NCBI GenBank assembly: GCA_030066685.1
Contig: JASJBF010000008.1
Location: 84,570-148,569 of the forward strand
Length of the DNA stretch: 64,000 nucleotides
Direction of reading: 5' to 3'
Source of the DNA: Kiloniellales bacterium
GTDB taxonomy: Bacteria; Pseudomonadota; Alphaproteobacteria; Kiloniellales; JAKSBE01
The notes beneath the pieces were generated by a model. That model was not told where the DNA came from and made no database searches. It was given only the letters and a program-made list of their open reading frames with translations. This document shows positions 28,018 through 36,810 of the stretch, piece after piece (the first letter of the stretch is position 1; every line of letters starts with the position of its first letter). The position numbers and the translations under genes are program-made.

Positions 28018-28446
28018 ATGCACAAGAACATCCTCCTTCCGGTCGACCTCAATCACACCGAGAGCCTGGGCAAGGCCGTCGAGGTCGCGGTCCACCTCGC
28101 CAAGACCTCAGGCGCCCGGCTGCACGTGGTCACCGTCGTGCCCGGCTTCGGCCTGCCGGTGGTCGCCAGCTACTTCCCGGAGGATTTCGAGCAGAAGGCG
28201 CTGGCGAGCGCGAAGCAGGCGCTGGACCGCTTCGTCGCTCAGAGCTTCCCGAAGGGCCTGGCGGTCCAGGCGCTCGTCGCCCACGGCACCGTCTACGACG
28301 AGATCCTAAGCTGCGCCGCGGAGCTCGGTGTCGATCTCATCGTCATGGCCTCCCACCGTCCGGAAATGCAGGACTACCTGCTCGGCAGCAACGCCTCGAC
28401 GGTGGTCCGCCACGCCAAGTGCTCGGTCCTGGTGGTGCGGGACTAG
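28018..28446 (+). CDS. Universal stress protein of the TRAP operon (TeaD-like)
   Basis: A 142-residue UspA-family protein with NILLPVDL at the start and the complete ATP-binding loop near the end (MASHRPEMQDYLLGSNASTVVRH, GS-N-type). Stress proteins in TRAP operons, such as Halomonas TeaD, bind ATP and tune transport. It is 15 bases after the permease. Its TAG stop is the first element of a palindromic repeat (28445-28547). Confidence 0.9.
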   Translation: MHKNILLPVDLNHTESLGKAVEVAVHLAKTSGARLHVVTVVPGFGLPVVASYFPEDFEQKALASAKQALDRFVAQSFPKGLAVQALVAHGTVYDEILSCAAELGVDLIVMASHRPEMQDYLLGSNASTVVRHAKCSVLVVRD

Positions 28447-28547
28447 ATCAAACTGCGCTCAATTGGACTCAATTGAGCGCAGATAATTTGATCTATTCCA
28501 TATAGATAGAGCAGCCTATTTGCGTTCGAATGAACGCAGGCGGCTCT
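28445..28547 (+). repeat. Palindromic intergenic repeat, copy 1 of a two-copy family
   Basis: Starts inside the TAG stop of the stress protein. A 13-bp perfect stem (CTGCGCTCAATTG and its complement) with a GACT loop spans 28453-28482, framed by AGATCAAA and TTTGATCT arms with a 4-base bulge. About 50 further bases, including GTTCGAATGA and AGGCGGCTCT, are shared with the copy at 55567-55664. There is no T-tract after the stem, so it is not a typical terminator. Confidence 0.8.
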
Positions 28548-28597
28548 AGCGCACTTCCCGATCAGACGCGTTCGCGTCTGGCCGGATGTAATGCCCT
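28548..28597 (+). repeat. Modular hairpin repeat related to the elements at 46.3 kb
   Basis: The first 38 bases (from AGCGCACTTCCCG to GGCCGG) are the reverse complement of part of the palindrome at 46404-46453. The right arm (GGCCGGATGTAATGCCCT) instead matches the right arm of the element at 46330-46389, with one difference. The core is a 6-bp AGACGC/GCGTCT stem with a GTTC loop. It reads as a composite of two hairpin types. Confidence 0.65.
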
Positions 28598-28659
28598 AGA
28601 AGCCGCTCTCCGCCGGCTCTCCGGGAGCGGCCAGCCTGCGGACGGGGTTTGCCGGCGCT

Positions 28660-30387
28660 CTATCGGCCGAACGCGCGGCGGCCCAGCGCCCTTGTAACGA
28701 AATGCAGGCGCTCGCCCCAGGGCAGCCGGCCGAAGTTGGTGCGCACGACGCCCTGGGTGAAGAAGGTCCGCTGGGTGTTGTCGACGGCGACTTCGACCAC
28801 GACCGGGCCGGCGCGGGAGCGGTTCAGGGCTTCGGCGATCCCGTCGTCGAGTTCCGGGTCGCTCTGGATGCTCAGGAAGGGCACGCCGAGGCCCGCGCAA
28901 AGACTGCGGAGCTCGAAGTCCGGAAGGTCGCTCGCACAGCGATGCGCGAAGGCGGTGTCCTGAAACTGCGCGATCTGGGTGAGCTCCCGATCACGCAGCA
29001 CGAAGAGCGCCAGGGAAACGCGAAGCTGGGCGGCGGTGATCAGTTCGAGGCCGGTCATCAGGAAGGCCCCATCGCCCATGAAGGCGGCCACCGGCCGGTC
29101 CGGATTGGCGAGGCCGGCTCCGATCGCCGCCGGCAGCGCGTAGCCCATGCAGGAGAAGTCGACCGGCGCGAGAAAGGAGCGGGGCTGGTTCAATCGCAGG
29201 CTTTCCATGGCCAGGAAGAGGCCATTGCCGCTGTCGACCACGTAGATGGTCTCCGGCCCGAAGCGCGCTTGCACGGCCTGGACCATACGAGGACCAGAAA
29301 CGGCCTTCGAGCTCCGCCAGGATAGCCACTCTTGCGCGACGCTTTCCTGCCCGCCGGCAATGCTGGCCTGGAGGTCTTCGTCACGGTCGCGGTCCGAGAG
29401 ACGGCCGAGCAGGTCACGCACGAAGACCGCCGCGTCCGCCCGGATCGGGAGGTCCGTCTCGTAGTTCCTGCCGAGCACCTCCGGATCGACGTCGACGTGG
29501 ATCAGGGGGCGAGGCGGCGAGACGCCATAGCTGGCGGTCCCGACTTCGGCGAAACGGCAGCCGATCGCCAGGGTGGCGTCGCAGGATCCGGCGACCGCAC
29601 GCAGAGCCTTCGGCGCCGCCGCGCCGAACCCGCACCAGAGCCAAAGCGGATGGCTCTCCGGAAACACGCCTTTGCCCTGTATCGTGGTCGCGACCGGCGC
29701 CTGCAGGCATTCCGCCAAGGCGACGAGATCCGCTTGCGGCGCTTCGGCGCAGCCGTTGCCCAGGTAGAGCAAAGGCCGCCGCGCGTCCTGCAGCCGCGCG
29801 ACGGTCTGCGTGATCGCGTCGGAGAGCGGCTGTCCCGCTGGCGCGTCCGCCTCGGCCGTTTCGCGCCTTGCGGGCTCATGGTGGAAGACCATCAGGTTGG
29901 CCGGGATCTCGACGATCACCGGACCCTGCGGTGCCTGGCGCGCCGTCCGACAAGCCTTGCGCAGCACCTCGGCGATCCTTTCGCCCTCGGTCACGCGGTA
30001 TTGGGCCTTGGTGACCGGCCTGGCGAGCTCCAGCTGTGGGACGTCGTGCAGCTGATAGGCCTTGCCGATGTCCGAGCGCACGCCACAGGACAAGACCAGA
30101 AGCGGCACCTGATCCATGAAGGCCTCGGCGATGCCCGAGAGCGCGTGGGTCAGTCCGGCACCAGGCACCAGATTGACGCACCCGAGCTTTCCGGAGCTTC
30201 GGGACACACCGTCGGCCATGAAGGAGGCGCATTGCTCGTCGGTCACCAGGACCGGCCGCACGCCCTCGGAGCGATCCAGGGCGTCGTAGAGCTCAAGATT
30301 CTGGGCGCCCGGTATTCCGAAAGCGAAGGGCACGGCTTCTTCCTCGAGAGCCTCGACGATCATGTCGGCGCCGGATTTCTTCGCCAT
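28660..30387 (-). CDS. Thiamine-pyrophosphate enzyme, acetolactate-synthase-like
   Basis: A 575-residue three-domain TPP enzyme (PYR about 1-170, central about 190-320, PP about 370-540). The activating Glu is in VTDEQCASFMADG near residue 51. The Mg/TPP motif begins GDGAFLMT, but the usual Asn-Asn at its end reads Arg-Asp (FVLRDREL). It could act on 2-oxo acids as synthase, decarboxylase or lyase; the exact reaction is not clear. ATG at 30387 has GGAGG upstream. It follows the epimerase gene on the same strand, 51 bases away. Its place in a lipid-storage island could mean acyl-CoA lyase chemistry, but that is speculation. Confidence 0.85.
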   Translation of the reverse strand: MAKKSGADMIVEALEEEAVPFAFGIPGAQNLELYDALDRSEGVRPVLVTDEQCASFMADGVSRSSGKLGCVNLVPGAGLTHALSGIAEAFMDQVPLLVLSCGVRSDIGKAYQLHDVPQLELARPVTKAQYRVTEGERIAEVLRKACRTARQAPQGPVIVEIPANLMVFHHEPARRETAEADAPAGQPLSDAITQTVARLQDARRPLLYLGNGCAEAPQADLVALAECLQAPVATTIQGKGVFPESHPLWLWCGFGAAAPKALRAVAGSCDATLAIGCRFAEVGTASYGVSPPRPLIHVDVDPEVLGRNYETDLPIRADAAVFVRDLLGRLSDRDRDEDLQASIAGGQESVAQEWLSWRSSKAVSGPRMVQAVQARFGPETIYVVDSGNGLFLAMESLRLNQPRSFLAPVDFSCMGYALPAAIGAGLANPDRPVAAFMGDGAFLMTGLELITAAQLRVSLALFVLRDRELTQIAQFQDTAFAHRCASDLPDFELRSLCAGLGVPFLSIQSDPELDDGIAEALNRSRAGPVVVEVAVDNTQRTFFTQGVVRTNFGRLPWGERLHFVTRALGRRAFGR

Positions 30388-30438
30388 GTGTTCGACCTCC
30401 AACGTTCCCGGCCGTCTCGCCGGCCCCGCCCCCCGGGG

Positions 30439-31419
30439 TCAGGCCAGCAGGCCTTCCTCCTTCATCCAGGTGCAGGCATCCACGACCATGGTCTCCAGGG
30501 CCGCCGGCTGGTAACCGAGTTCGCGCTTCGCCTTGTCCGAGACGATCTCGGGATCGTTGACCATGAGGGCGACGGCCTCGGGCGTCAGGTCGGGCTCCCG
30601 TCCGGTCAAGGCGGCCTTGAGCACCCTGAACCGGGCCACCAGGCGCAGGATCGGCATCGGCAGGTTCCTTTTGGGGATCGGCTTGTCGATCAGCCGGCCG
30701 ATGGTCTCGAGAACCTCGCGGAAGCTCGCCTCGACGCCGGGCAGGAGATAGGTCTCGCCTGCGCGTGCCCTTCGGGCAGCGGCGACGTGGGCGCGGGCCA
30801 CGGCCTCGGCATGGCAGAAGCGGCTCCGGACGGCGGGCACGCCGGGCAAGCTGCCATCGTCGACCATGCGGATGAGCCGCCCCCAGTTGTGCGTGTCGTA
30901 GCGGCCGATGAGGTGGCCCGGATTGAGGATCACGGCATCCAAACCTTCGGCGCCGACCCGTCGGACCTCCTCTTCGGCCAAGGCCTTGCTGCGCACGTAG
31001 TTGATCCAGGACCGGGCGCCGGCCTGCGGTGTTTCCTCGCTGATCTCGCGCTGCCCCAAGCCGAAGGTATTCCAGGTCGAGGTGTGCACCAGCCGTCGGG
31101 CTCCTTTCGCGAGCGCGACCCTTGCGACGTTGCGGGTTCCCGCGACGTTGATCCGGGTTTGCAGGGCGTCGCGGCGCGACCAGATCGAGGTCAGCGCCGC
31201 CGTGTGGAAGACCGCGTCCGCCGCCTCCGGCATCGCCGCCTCCAGCTGTTCGGACTCGGTGATGTCCCCCGCCACGAGGGCGACGGGAAAGGCCTCGGCG
31301 TAGGAAGTTGCCGTCCCGGGCAGGTGAAGGCCGACGACCTCCCAGCCGTCCGAGCAAAGCTGTTCGACCAGGTTAAGGCCTAGAAAACCGTTTGCACCGG
31401 TGACGAACGCGCGCGGCAT
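30439..31419 (-). CDS. NAD(P)-dependent epimerase/dehydratase (extended SDR)
   Basis: A 326-residue extended short-chain dehydrogenase. The Rossmann motif is TGANGFLG at residues 6-13. The catalytic Tyr-xxx-Lys is in SWINYVRSKALAE near residue 150. Members of this group act on nucleotide sugars, dihydroflavonol-like ketones or sterol/hopanoid precursors; nothing here fixes the substrate. GGAG nine bases before the ATG at 31419 supports this start over an in-frame GTG at 31434. It likely forms an operon with the TPP enzyme. Confidence 0.88.
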   Translation of the reverse strand: MPRAFVTGANGFLGLNLVEQLCSDGWEVVGLHLPGTATSYAEAFPVALVAGDITESEQLEAAMPEAADAVFHTAALTSIWSRRDALQTRINVAGTRNVARVALAKGARRLVHTSTWNTFGLGQREISEETPQAGARSWINYVRSKALAEEEVRRVGAEGLDAVILNPGHLIGRYDTHNWGRLIRMVDDGSLPGVPAVRSRFCHAEAVARAHVAAARRARAGETYLLPGVEASFREVLETIGRLIDKPIPKRNLPMPILRLVARFRVLKAALTGREPDLTPEAVALMVNDPEIVSDKAKRELGYQPAALETMVVDACTWMKEEGLLA

Positions 31420-31589
31420 TTGGCCGGTCTCCACGCTTGCGCCACCTTCCCCGTCGGGCGGTGAGGATGCCCGAACCCGGGGGTCTCAGCGCCCCACCTC
31501 CGGCCAGATGCAGAGGCGTCGGGTCGGGAGGTGCGCGAGGCGGCACCAGAAACCTATCTGCGAAGCGTCTTCGAAGACCTTGATCTGCG

Positions 31590-32312
31590 TCAGGATCCTG
31601 CTGCGCGTGAGTCGACCAGACTGTCGTCGCCGGCGAAGAGCGCCTCCAGGACCGCGCGTTCGCGAGAGACCACGAGGTCGAGGAACTCCTCGGCGCCGCC
31701 CATCTTCAGGAAGGCCGCATAGCCCCGTTCAAGGAAGTCCTGGAGCTCGCCGAGGCCGGCCAGGATCGCCGGCTTGCGCATCAAGGACAGCGCCTTGCCG
31801 ACGAAGGGCTGCCGGGTCAGATGATCGAGCGACCGGCCCAGGCGCGCGATCAGGTCGATCTGAAGTTCCCGCTCGGCGGGGCGCCCGACCTTGCGGTAGG
31901 CACGGCCATAGCTGGCGTGGTCCAGCGTCTCGACCTCCGGCCCGAGGGCCCGCACCATGGCTGCGTCCAGCGTCTCCGACAGGGTGCTCAGCTGGAGCGC
32001 GTCGGCCACCGTCTCGAGGCCGGCGGCAGGCAGCACCTTCCTCATGATCGGCAGGATGCGGCGAACCTCAACCTCGTGCCGGCTCAAGTCTTCCGGGCCG
32101 TAGATGTCGCTGAGGAAGAACGACGCCGTGGCCGCGTAGCGCGGGCTCGCCAGCAGGTCGGCGTGCCGGCGTGCCAGGCTCTCTGCCTGCCACCCGCGAA
32201 GGAGCTGGCGCCCGCGCGCCGCCACGGGCTCGGCCGCCATGGTGGCGCGCAGCTCGGCCGCGAGGTCGAGCTGCTCCAAGAGGCGACGGACGATCTTGTT
32301 CTTGGTCGGCAC
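31590..32312 (-). CDS. FFLEELY-motif-like protein of unknown function
   Basis: A 240-residue mainly helical protein. SPRYAATASFFLSDIYGPED resembles the FFLEELY motif that names a family of uncharacterised bacterial proteins; I recognise the motif but know no function. The rest is amphipathic helices with no catalytic pattern. A GTG at 32312 gives a start right before PTKNKIVRRLLEQL; the frame is open to 32384, but those residues are unlike the family and no ribosome site is seen for either. It is divergent from the wax ester synthase gene with a 95-base gap. Confidence 0.65.
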   Translation of the reverse strand: MPTKNKIVRRLLEQLDLAAELRATMAAEPVAARGRQLLRGWQAESLARRHADLLASPRYAATASFFLSDIYGPEDLSRHEVEVRRILPIMRKVLPAAGLETVADALQLSTLSETLDAAMVRALGPEVETLDHASYGRAYRKVGRPAERELQIDLIARLGRSLDHLTRQPFVGKALSLMRKPAILAGLGELQDFLERGYAAFLKMGGAEEFLDLVVSRERAVLEALFAGDDSLVDSRAAGS

Positions 32313-32407
32313 GGGTAATTGTCTATCATCTTCGCCTGGGCAAGCGAACCGAAAGGCGTCTAGGTTCGCCGCCCCGAGGGCCATAGCCTCAGGAAAGTCG
32401 CACGCGG

Positions 32408-33937
32408 ATGGCGAACAGCGAAAGAATGGCGGCCGTGGACACCACTTGGCTGCGCTTCGACCGGGCGAGCAACCCGATGGTGATCGTCGGCATCCTGATG
32501 CTGGAGGGTCCGGTCGATGCGGACCGAGTCCAGGAAACGATCGTGGCCCGGCTCCTGAGCCACTCCCGCTTCAAGCAGCGGGTCGAGACGCGGCTCACCG
32601 GGCTCTGGTGGTCGGCGGACCGTCATTTCAACCTGGACCGGCACATAAAGCGCGTGCGTCTGCCGGGCGCGGGCGGGCGGGCGGAGCTCGAGGACTTCGT
32701 TGCCGACCTCGCCTCCCATCGCTTGGACAGGGCGCGGCCGCTCTGGCAGTTCCACATCGTCGAAGGCTACGACGAGGGCGTGGCCTTGGTGGTGCGTATC
32801 CATCATGCGATCGCCGACGGCATCGCGCTGATCTCGGTCTTGCTGTCCTTGACCGACGATCGGCCCGATGCGCCGCCGGTCGCGCGCGCCGAGAAGGCGG
32901 ACGGCGGGCAAGCGTCTCACGAAGCGTCGTTGTTTAATCCTCTCGAACCCGTGGTGGACATGATCGGGGAGGGCCTGCGCCTTTACGGCGAAGCCTGGCG
33001 AGAAGCCATGACCCGGGCCGCCGATCCGGCCGCCGCCCTCAGGGACGGCGCCGGCATTTCGGCCGAGATCGCCCATCTCCTGGCCATGCCGAGCGACAGC
33101 GCGACCCGCTTCAAGGGCAAGCCCTGCGGCGACAAGCGGCTCGCCTGGACCGATCCGATCGACCTGCGCGAGGTCAAGGCGATCAGCCATCTCTTCGGCT
33201 GTTCGGTCAACGACGTGCTGCTGGCCTCGGTCACCGGCGCCCTGCACCAATACCTGAAGGACAAGGGCGATCCGACAAGGGGAGTTGAGCTGCGCGCCAT
33301 CGTCCCCGTGAACCTCCGGCAGCGAGGCGGCAAGCAGTCCTTGGGCAACCACTTTGGCGTCATCGGGGTGGAGCTGCCGGTCGGGATGGACAATCCGATA
33401 GCCCGCCTCTACGAGATCTTCCGCCGGACCCAGGCGCTAAAGCACTCCTACGAGCCGCCGGTCACCCTGGGGATCATGACCGCGCTCGGTTACGCGCCGC
33501 AGATCCTGCAGGACCGGCTGATGGACCTGCTGGTCAGCCGTTGCACCGCGGTCATGACCAATGTTCCGGGACCGCAGCACCCGCTCTATCTCGGCGGCGC
33601 GCGAATCAAGCAGGTGATGTTCTGGGTGCCTCAGGCCGGCGACGTCGGCATGGGTGTGTCGATTCTCTCCTTCGACGGCAAGGTGCAGTTCGGCCTGATG
33701 ACCGACACGGCCATCATTCCGGATCCCGACGAGGTCATCGCCAGGTTCGTGCCGGCCTTCGAGCAGTTCGTCTATTTCGGGCTGATGGAAGCCTCGATCG
33801 ACCCGCCGCCGGACGCCGTGGCCGCACCTGCGGCCAAACCGGTACGAGAGCCGGCGAGCCGGAAGCTGCCGAGAAAGCGCACGGCCAAAGGAAGCGCGGC
33901 GCCTCGGGCCGCGAAGTCCAAGGACGCCTCGCCCTGA
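32408..33937 (+). CDS. Wax ester synthase/acyl-CoA:diacylglycerol acyltransferase (WS/DGAT)
   Basis: A 509-residue acyltransferase that joins acyl-CoA to a long-chain alcohol (wax ester) or diacylglycerol (triacylglycerol). The catalytic HHxxxDG motif is HHAIADG at 132-138. The second family motif, NDVLLASVTGALHQYL, is near residue 265. The C-terminal 40 residues are a Lys/Arg/Ala/Pro-rich tail, similar in flavour to the phasin tails of this locus, and may bind granules or nucleic acid. ATG at 32408 or the ATG six codons later could start translation. Its stop abuts the stop of the convergent TPR gene with no base between. Confidence 0.94.
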   Translation: MANSERMAAVDTTWLRFDRASNPMVIVGILMLEGPVDADRVQETIVARLLSHSRFKQRVETRLTGLWWSADRHFNLDRHIKRVRLPGAGGRAELEDFVADLASHRLDRARPLWQFHIVEGYDEGVALVVRIHHAIADGIALISVLLSLTDDRPDAPPVARAEKADGGQASHEASLFNPLEPVVDMIGEGLRLYGEAWREAMTRAADPAAALRDGAGISAEIAHLLAMPSDSATRFKGKPCGDKRLAWTDPIDLREVKAISHLFGCSVNDVLLASVTGALHQYLKDKGDPTRGVELRAIVPVNLRQRGGKQSLGNHFGVIGVELPVGMDNPIARLYEIFRRTQALKHSYEPPVTLGIMTALGYAPQILQDRLMDLLVSRCTAVMTNVPGPQHPLYLGGARIKQVMFWVPQAGDVGMGVSILSFDGKVQFGLMTDTAIIPDPDEVIARFVPAFEQFVYFGLMEASIDPPPDAVAAPAAKPVREPASRKLPRKRTAKGSAAPRAAKSKDASP

Positions 33938-34798
33938 TCATTCGTCCTCGAGCTCGGCCTTGGCCAGCTCGACGTCGAGGCGCTCCATGGCGTCGGCGGG
34001 CGTCGAAGCGGCCGCTTTCTCGTAGAGGGCGACCGCCTCGTCCAGCTTGTCCTTGCCGAACATCATGACCAGGCCGTTGGCATACTCGATCTGCCCGATC
34101 GCGGACTCCGGGTTGAGCTCGAGCGCGGACTGGAAGTTTTCGAGGCTGCCCTTTCTGGTGGCTCCGTAGGTCAGACGACCGATGGTCTCGCCCATCTTGT
34201 AAATCACCACCGCTTTGTAGGCGCCCAAGGCGACCCGGGCGTCCGCGTGCCGGGGCTCCAGGGCGATGGCCCGCTCCAGGCTGGTCTTGACCTTGTCGCC
34301 CAGGCCCTCGGCGAGCACCTTGGCGATCGACAGCTCCTGGCCGTAGCGGCCCAGCGCCTGGGCGTGGAAGTACCAGGCGTTGGGCAAGCCCTCCGCGCAG
34401 GCCTGGACCTCTTCCGCGCGCCGCGCCGAATCGACCAGCAGCGCCAGCTTGCGCTCGGAATCGTCTTCGAGGTAGGTCGCGTAGATGATCGAGGCCTTGT
34501 TGGCGACGTTATAGCCGAGGGGCCCGACGGACAGACCGAGCCTGGTGGCGGCCGCGAAATCGCCGCCGTGATAGGCGCGCCAGGCCTTCTGCAGCTCGCC
34601 CGCAGCCTTCTTGATCGGCAAGTCGGGTTCGAGCCCGGGATTGCCATCGACTAGGCGTTCCAGGCTCTCCGGGTCGGGGTAGGGCTCGCAATCGCCCAGA
34701 TGAAGGCGCGCCCAGTGCTTCTTCAGGGCGCCGCCGGCGTAGTCGTAATCGGCGTCGTCGTGGGGGAAGGCCGTCCAGTCCGCTGTTTGTTTCACCAC
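33938..34798 (-). CDS. TPR-like repeat protein, function unknown
   Basis: A 286-residue cytoplasmic protein. The second half (about 120-280) has repeated helical pairs with the TPR spacing, for example SLERAIALEPRHADARVALGAYKAVV and NFQSALELNPESAIGQIEYANGLVMM. No signal peptide or membrane segment is seen. The N-terminal 70 residues are Asp/Tyr/Gly-rich. TPR proteins hold complexes together; here it lies between the wax ester synthase and the TetR regulator, so a scaffold in storage-lipid metabolism is possible (inference). It ends exactly where the acyltransferase ends on the other strand. Confidence 0.75.
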   Translation of the reverse strand: MVKQTADWTAFPHDDADYDYAGGALKKHWARLHLGDCEPYPDPESLERLVDGNPGLEPDLPIKKAAGELQKAWRAYHGGDFAAATRLGLSVGPLGYNVANKASIIYATYLEDDSERKLALLVDSARRAEEVQACAEGLPNAWYFHAQALGRYGQELSIAKVLAEGLGDKVKTSLERAIALEPRHADARVALGAYKAVVIYKMGETIGRLTYGATRKGSLENFQSALELNPESAIGQIEYANGLVMMFGKDKLDEAVALYEKAAASTPADAMERLDVELAKAELEDE

Positions 34799-34810
34799 GT
34801 CAGCCTCGCG

Positions 34811-35455
34811 CTAGCTCAGGTACTCTTGTGCCAGATGATCGAACAGGGCCCGCGCCTTGGGCTCCAGGTAGGGAGCCGCCAGAGAAAGGACGTGGACCGC
34901 GCCCCGTGCCAAGGTCCGACCATTCTGCGGCGCACGCGGGTCGCGTGCAAACTCGTATGATAGCCAGTAGGTGGCGATCAAGGTCATGTTGGTCGACATG
35001 GTCTTAATCTCTTCGCGGCTGGCGTTGAGATCGCCGGCCTCGACCAGGCCTTCGAGGATGGACGATGCGGTCCGCGACTTGTGCGCCAGGATCGCCTTGA
35101 ACTGGAGCTCCAGGGGCCGGCTGCGCGACAGCAGCTCGTTCAGGTCGCGGTAGATGAAGCGGTGTTTCCAGATCGCCTCGAACACCAAGTGCAGGAAGAG
35201 CCATATGTCTTCCGCGTGCGCCGGCGTGCCTTCCGGAACGGCGAGGGTCGCATCGATCTCGCGGCGGTAGGCGGCGAAGAGGGTCTCGACGATCTCTTCC
35301 TTGGAATGGAAGTGATAGTAGAGGTTGCCGGGGCTGATCCCCATCTCGGCCGCGATCGCGGTGGTCGTGACGCCCGGCGCGCCGAACTGGTTGAAGAGCG
35401 CGAGCGCGGTTTCCAGGATCCGCTCGCGCGTCCGTCGCTTGGGCTTGCGCTGCAT
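34811..35455 (-). CDS. TetR-family transcriptional regulator
   Basis: A 214-residue regulator. The N-terminal helix-turn-helix (about 10-57) reads RILETALALFNQFGAPGVTTTAIAAEMGISPGNLYYHFHSKEEIV, typical of the family. The ligand domain is longer than average and resembles fatty-acid-related TetR proteins in length, but the ligand cannot be read from sequence. It is 38 bases after the patatin gene and 12 before the TPR gene, so probably one operon. It is the natural candidate to control the lipid island. Confidence 0.9.
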   Translation of the reverse strand: MQRKPKRRTRERILETALALFNQFGAPGVTTTAIAAEMGISPGNLYYHFHSKEEIVETLFAAYRREIDATLAVPEGTPAHAEDIWLFLHLVFEAIWKHRFIYRDLNELLSRSRPLELQFKAILAHKSRTASSILEGLVEAGDLNASREEIKTMSTNMTLIATYWLSYEFARDPRAPQNGRTLARGAVHVLSLAAPYLEPKARALFDHLAQEYLS

Positions 35456-35493
35456 GGCGCCGATCTCCCCTGTCGATCAGCCGAAAGCCGGCG

Positions 35494-36714
35494 TCAGGCC
35501 GGAGGCCGGCTCGTACGCAGCACGTCCTCCAGGCGATCCAGCGCGGCGTCCAGTCGGGTTGCCGTTCCCAGGAGGCCCGGCCCTTCGACGCCTGCGGCCC
35601 GGTCGGCGCACTGGGCCAGGCTACGTCCCTCGTCTGAGAGCACGCCTTGATCGATCGCAATGCCGTGACGGGCGAAGACCGGCTCCAGCTCGTCCTGGCG
35701 CCGCCGCAGCTCGGCCCGGGTCCTCTGATAGGCGTGCTCGGACAGACGCTCCCGGTCTGCATAGCTGAAGACGTTGGTGAAGAACATCTCCACGTCGTCC
35801 CGGCTCGGTTCGAAGAGCACGACATCGGCATCCGGGAACTCTTTCTCATAGCGGCCCATGCCGACCTGCATGCGCGAGTAGATGATCGACCTGAAGGTCT
35901 GGGCCAGCATGGCCGGCAGGCCACCTTCGACCAGCAGGCTGGTCGCGTCGCCGTCCCTGGGCAGCGTCGGATCGGCGGTGAAGGGGACCAGGGGGTTGAC
36001 GCAGACCAGCAGCTTGGCGCCCGCCTTCAGGGCGACCGAGGCATGGAGCGTCTTGATCAGCGCGCCGTCGACGAAGTACCGGCCGCCGATCTCGACCGGC
36101 GGGAACAGGCCGGGCAGTGCAGAGCTTGCCTTCACGGCGTCCGAGATCGGCACGCCATCCCAGCCGGGCGTGCCGAAGGGCACGGCCTCGCCGCTGTCCA
36201 GGTCGGTCGCGACGATGAAGAGCTTGTGCCGCAGCTCACGAAAGTCGTTGGTCCGCCCGGGGGCAGCGAAGAGTTCGGTCAGGTACGCGCCGATGCCCGA
36301 ATTGTCGAAAAGGCCGGTCGGGATCGCCCTGGTCAGCCGCTGAAAGGACTCGAAAAAGCCGTGCGAGAACGGCGCCTCCAGGTAGCTCCGCACGGCCGAG
36401 ATGAGCAGTTCGGGCAGGTTGGCGAGCCGGCGCCCGTACTCCAGCAAAGCGGGGCGCATCAGAAGGTCGGGCTCGAAAGGGTCGTCGGCCGCCTCGGTCG
36501 CAATGAACATCCGGTACATCGCCTGCGGCGTCAGGCCGTTGGCGAGCCCGGCGGTGATGAAGCCGCCGGAACTAACCCCGACGTAGACGTCGCAGTCCGC
36601 CAGCTCGAGCCCGGAGAGCGCCTCGTCGAGGGCCACCAAGGCGCCGATCTCGTAGATCGCCCCTAAGGGGCCGCCGCCGGCCAAGGCGACGCCCGTTGCA
36701 TTCGACTTCACCAT
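35494..36714 (-). CDS. Patatin-like phospholipase/lipid hydrolase
   Basis: A 406-residue Ser-Asp dyad lipase. The oxyanion loop ALAGGGPLGAIYEIG (about 10-24) and nucleophile elbow GVSSG (near 47-51) are clear, and the catalytic Asp is in the VDGALI motif near residue 200 (YFVDGALIKT). Patatins release fatty acids from phospholipids or neutral lipid. GGAGAGGGACC precedes the ATG. In this setting it may mobilise stored lipid or PHA, or feed acyl chains to wax synthesis (inference). Confidence 0.9.
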   Translation of the reverse strand: MVKSNATGVALAGGGPLGAIYEIGALVALDEALSGLELADCDVYVGVSSGGFITAGLANGLTPQAMYRMFIATEAADDPFEPDLLMRPALLEYGRRLANLPELLISAVRSYLEAPFSHGFFESFQRLTRAIPTGLFDNSGIGAYLTELFAAPGRTNDFRELRHKLFIVATDLDSGEAVPFGTPGWDGVPISDAVKASSALPGLFPPVEIGGRYFVDGALIKTLHASVALKAGAKLLVCVNPLVPFTADPTLPRDGDATSLLVEGGLPAMLAQTFRSIIYSRMQVGMGRYEKEFPDADVVLFEPSRDDVEMFFTNVFSYADRERLSEHAYQRTRAELRRRQDELEPVFARHGIAIDQGVLSDEGRSLAQCADRAAGVEGPGLLGTATRLDAALDRLEDVLRTSRPPA

Positions 36715-36810
36715 GGTCCCTCTCCTGAGGGGTGCAGGCGGAGCGAGCCACCCGCACCCGCGGAAACCTGGGAAGCTTCTGCTCGGGCCGACATGCGCGG
36801 CCCGGCTCGC

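Noticed and set aside
28445..28494. Repeat hairpin read as a Rho-independent terminator
   Set aside because: No T-tract follows the stem, and the same 100-base unit occurs at 55.6 kb, which points to a repeat family rather than a simple terminator.
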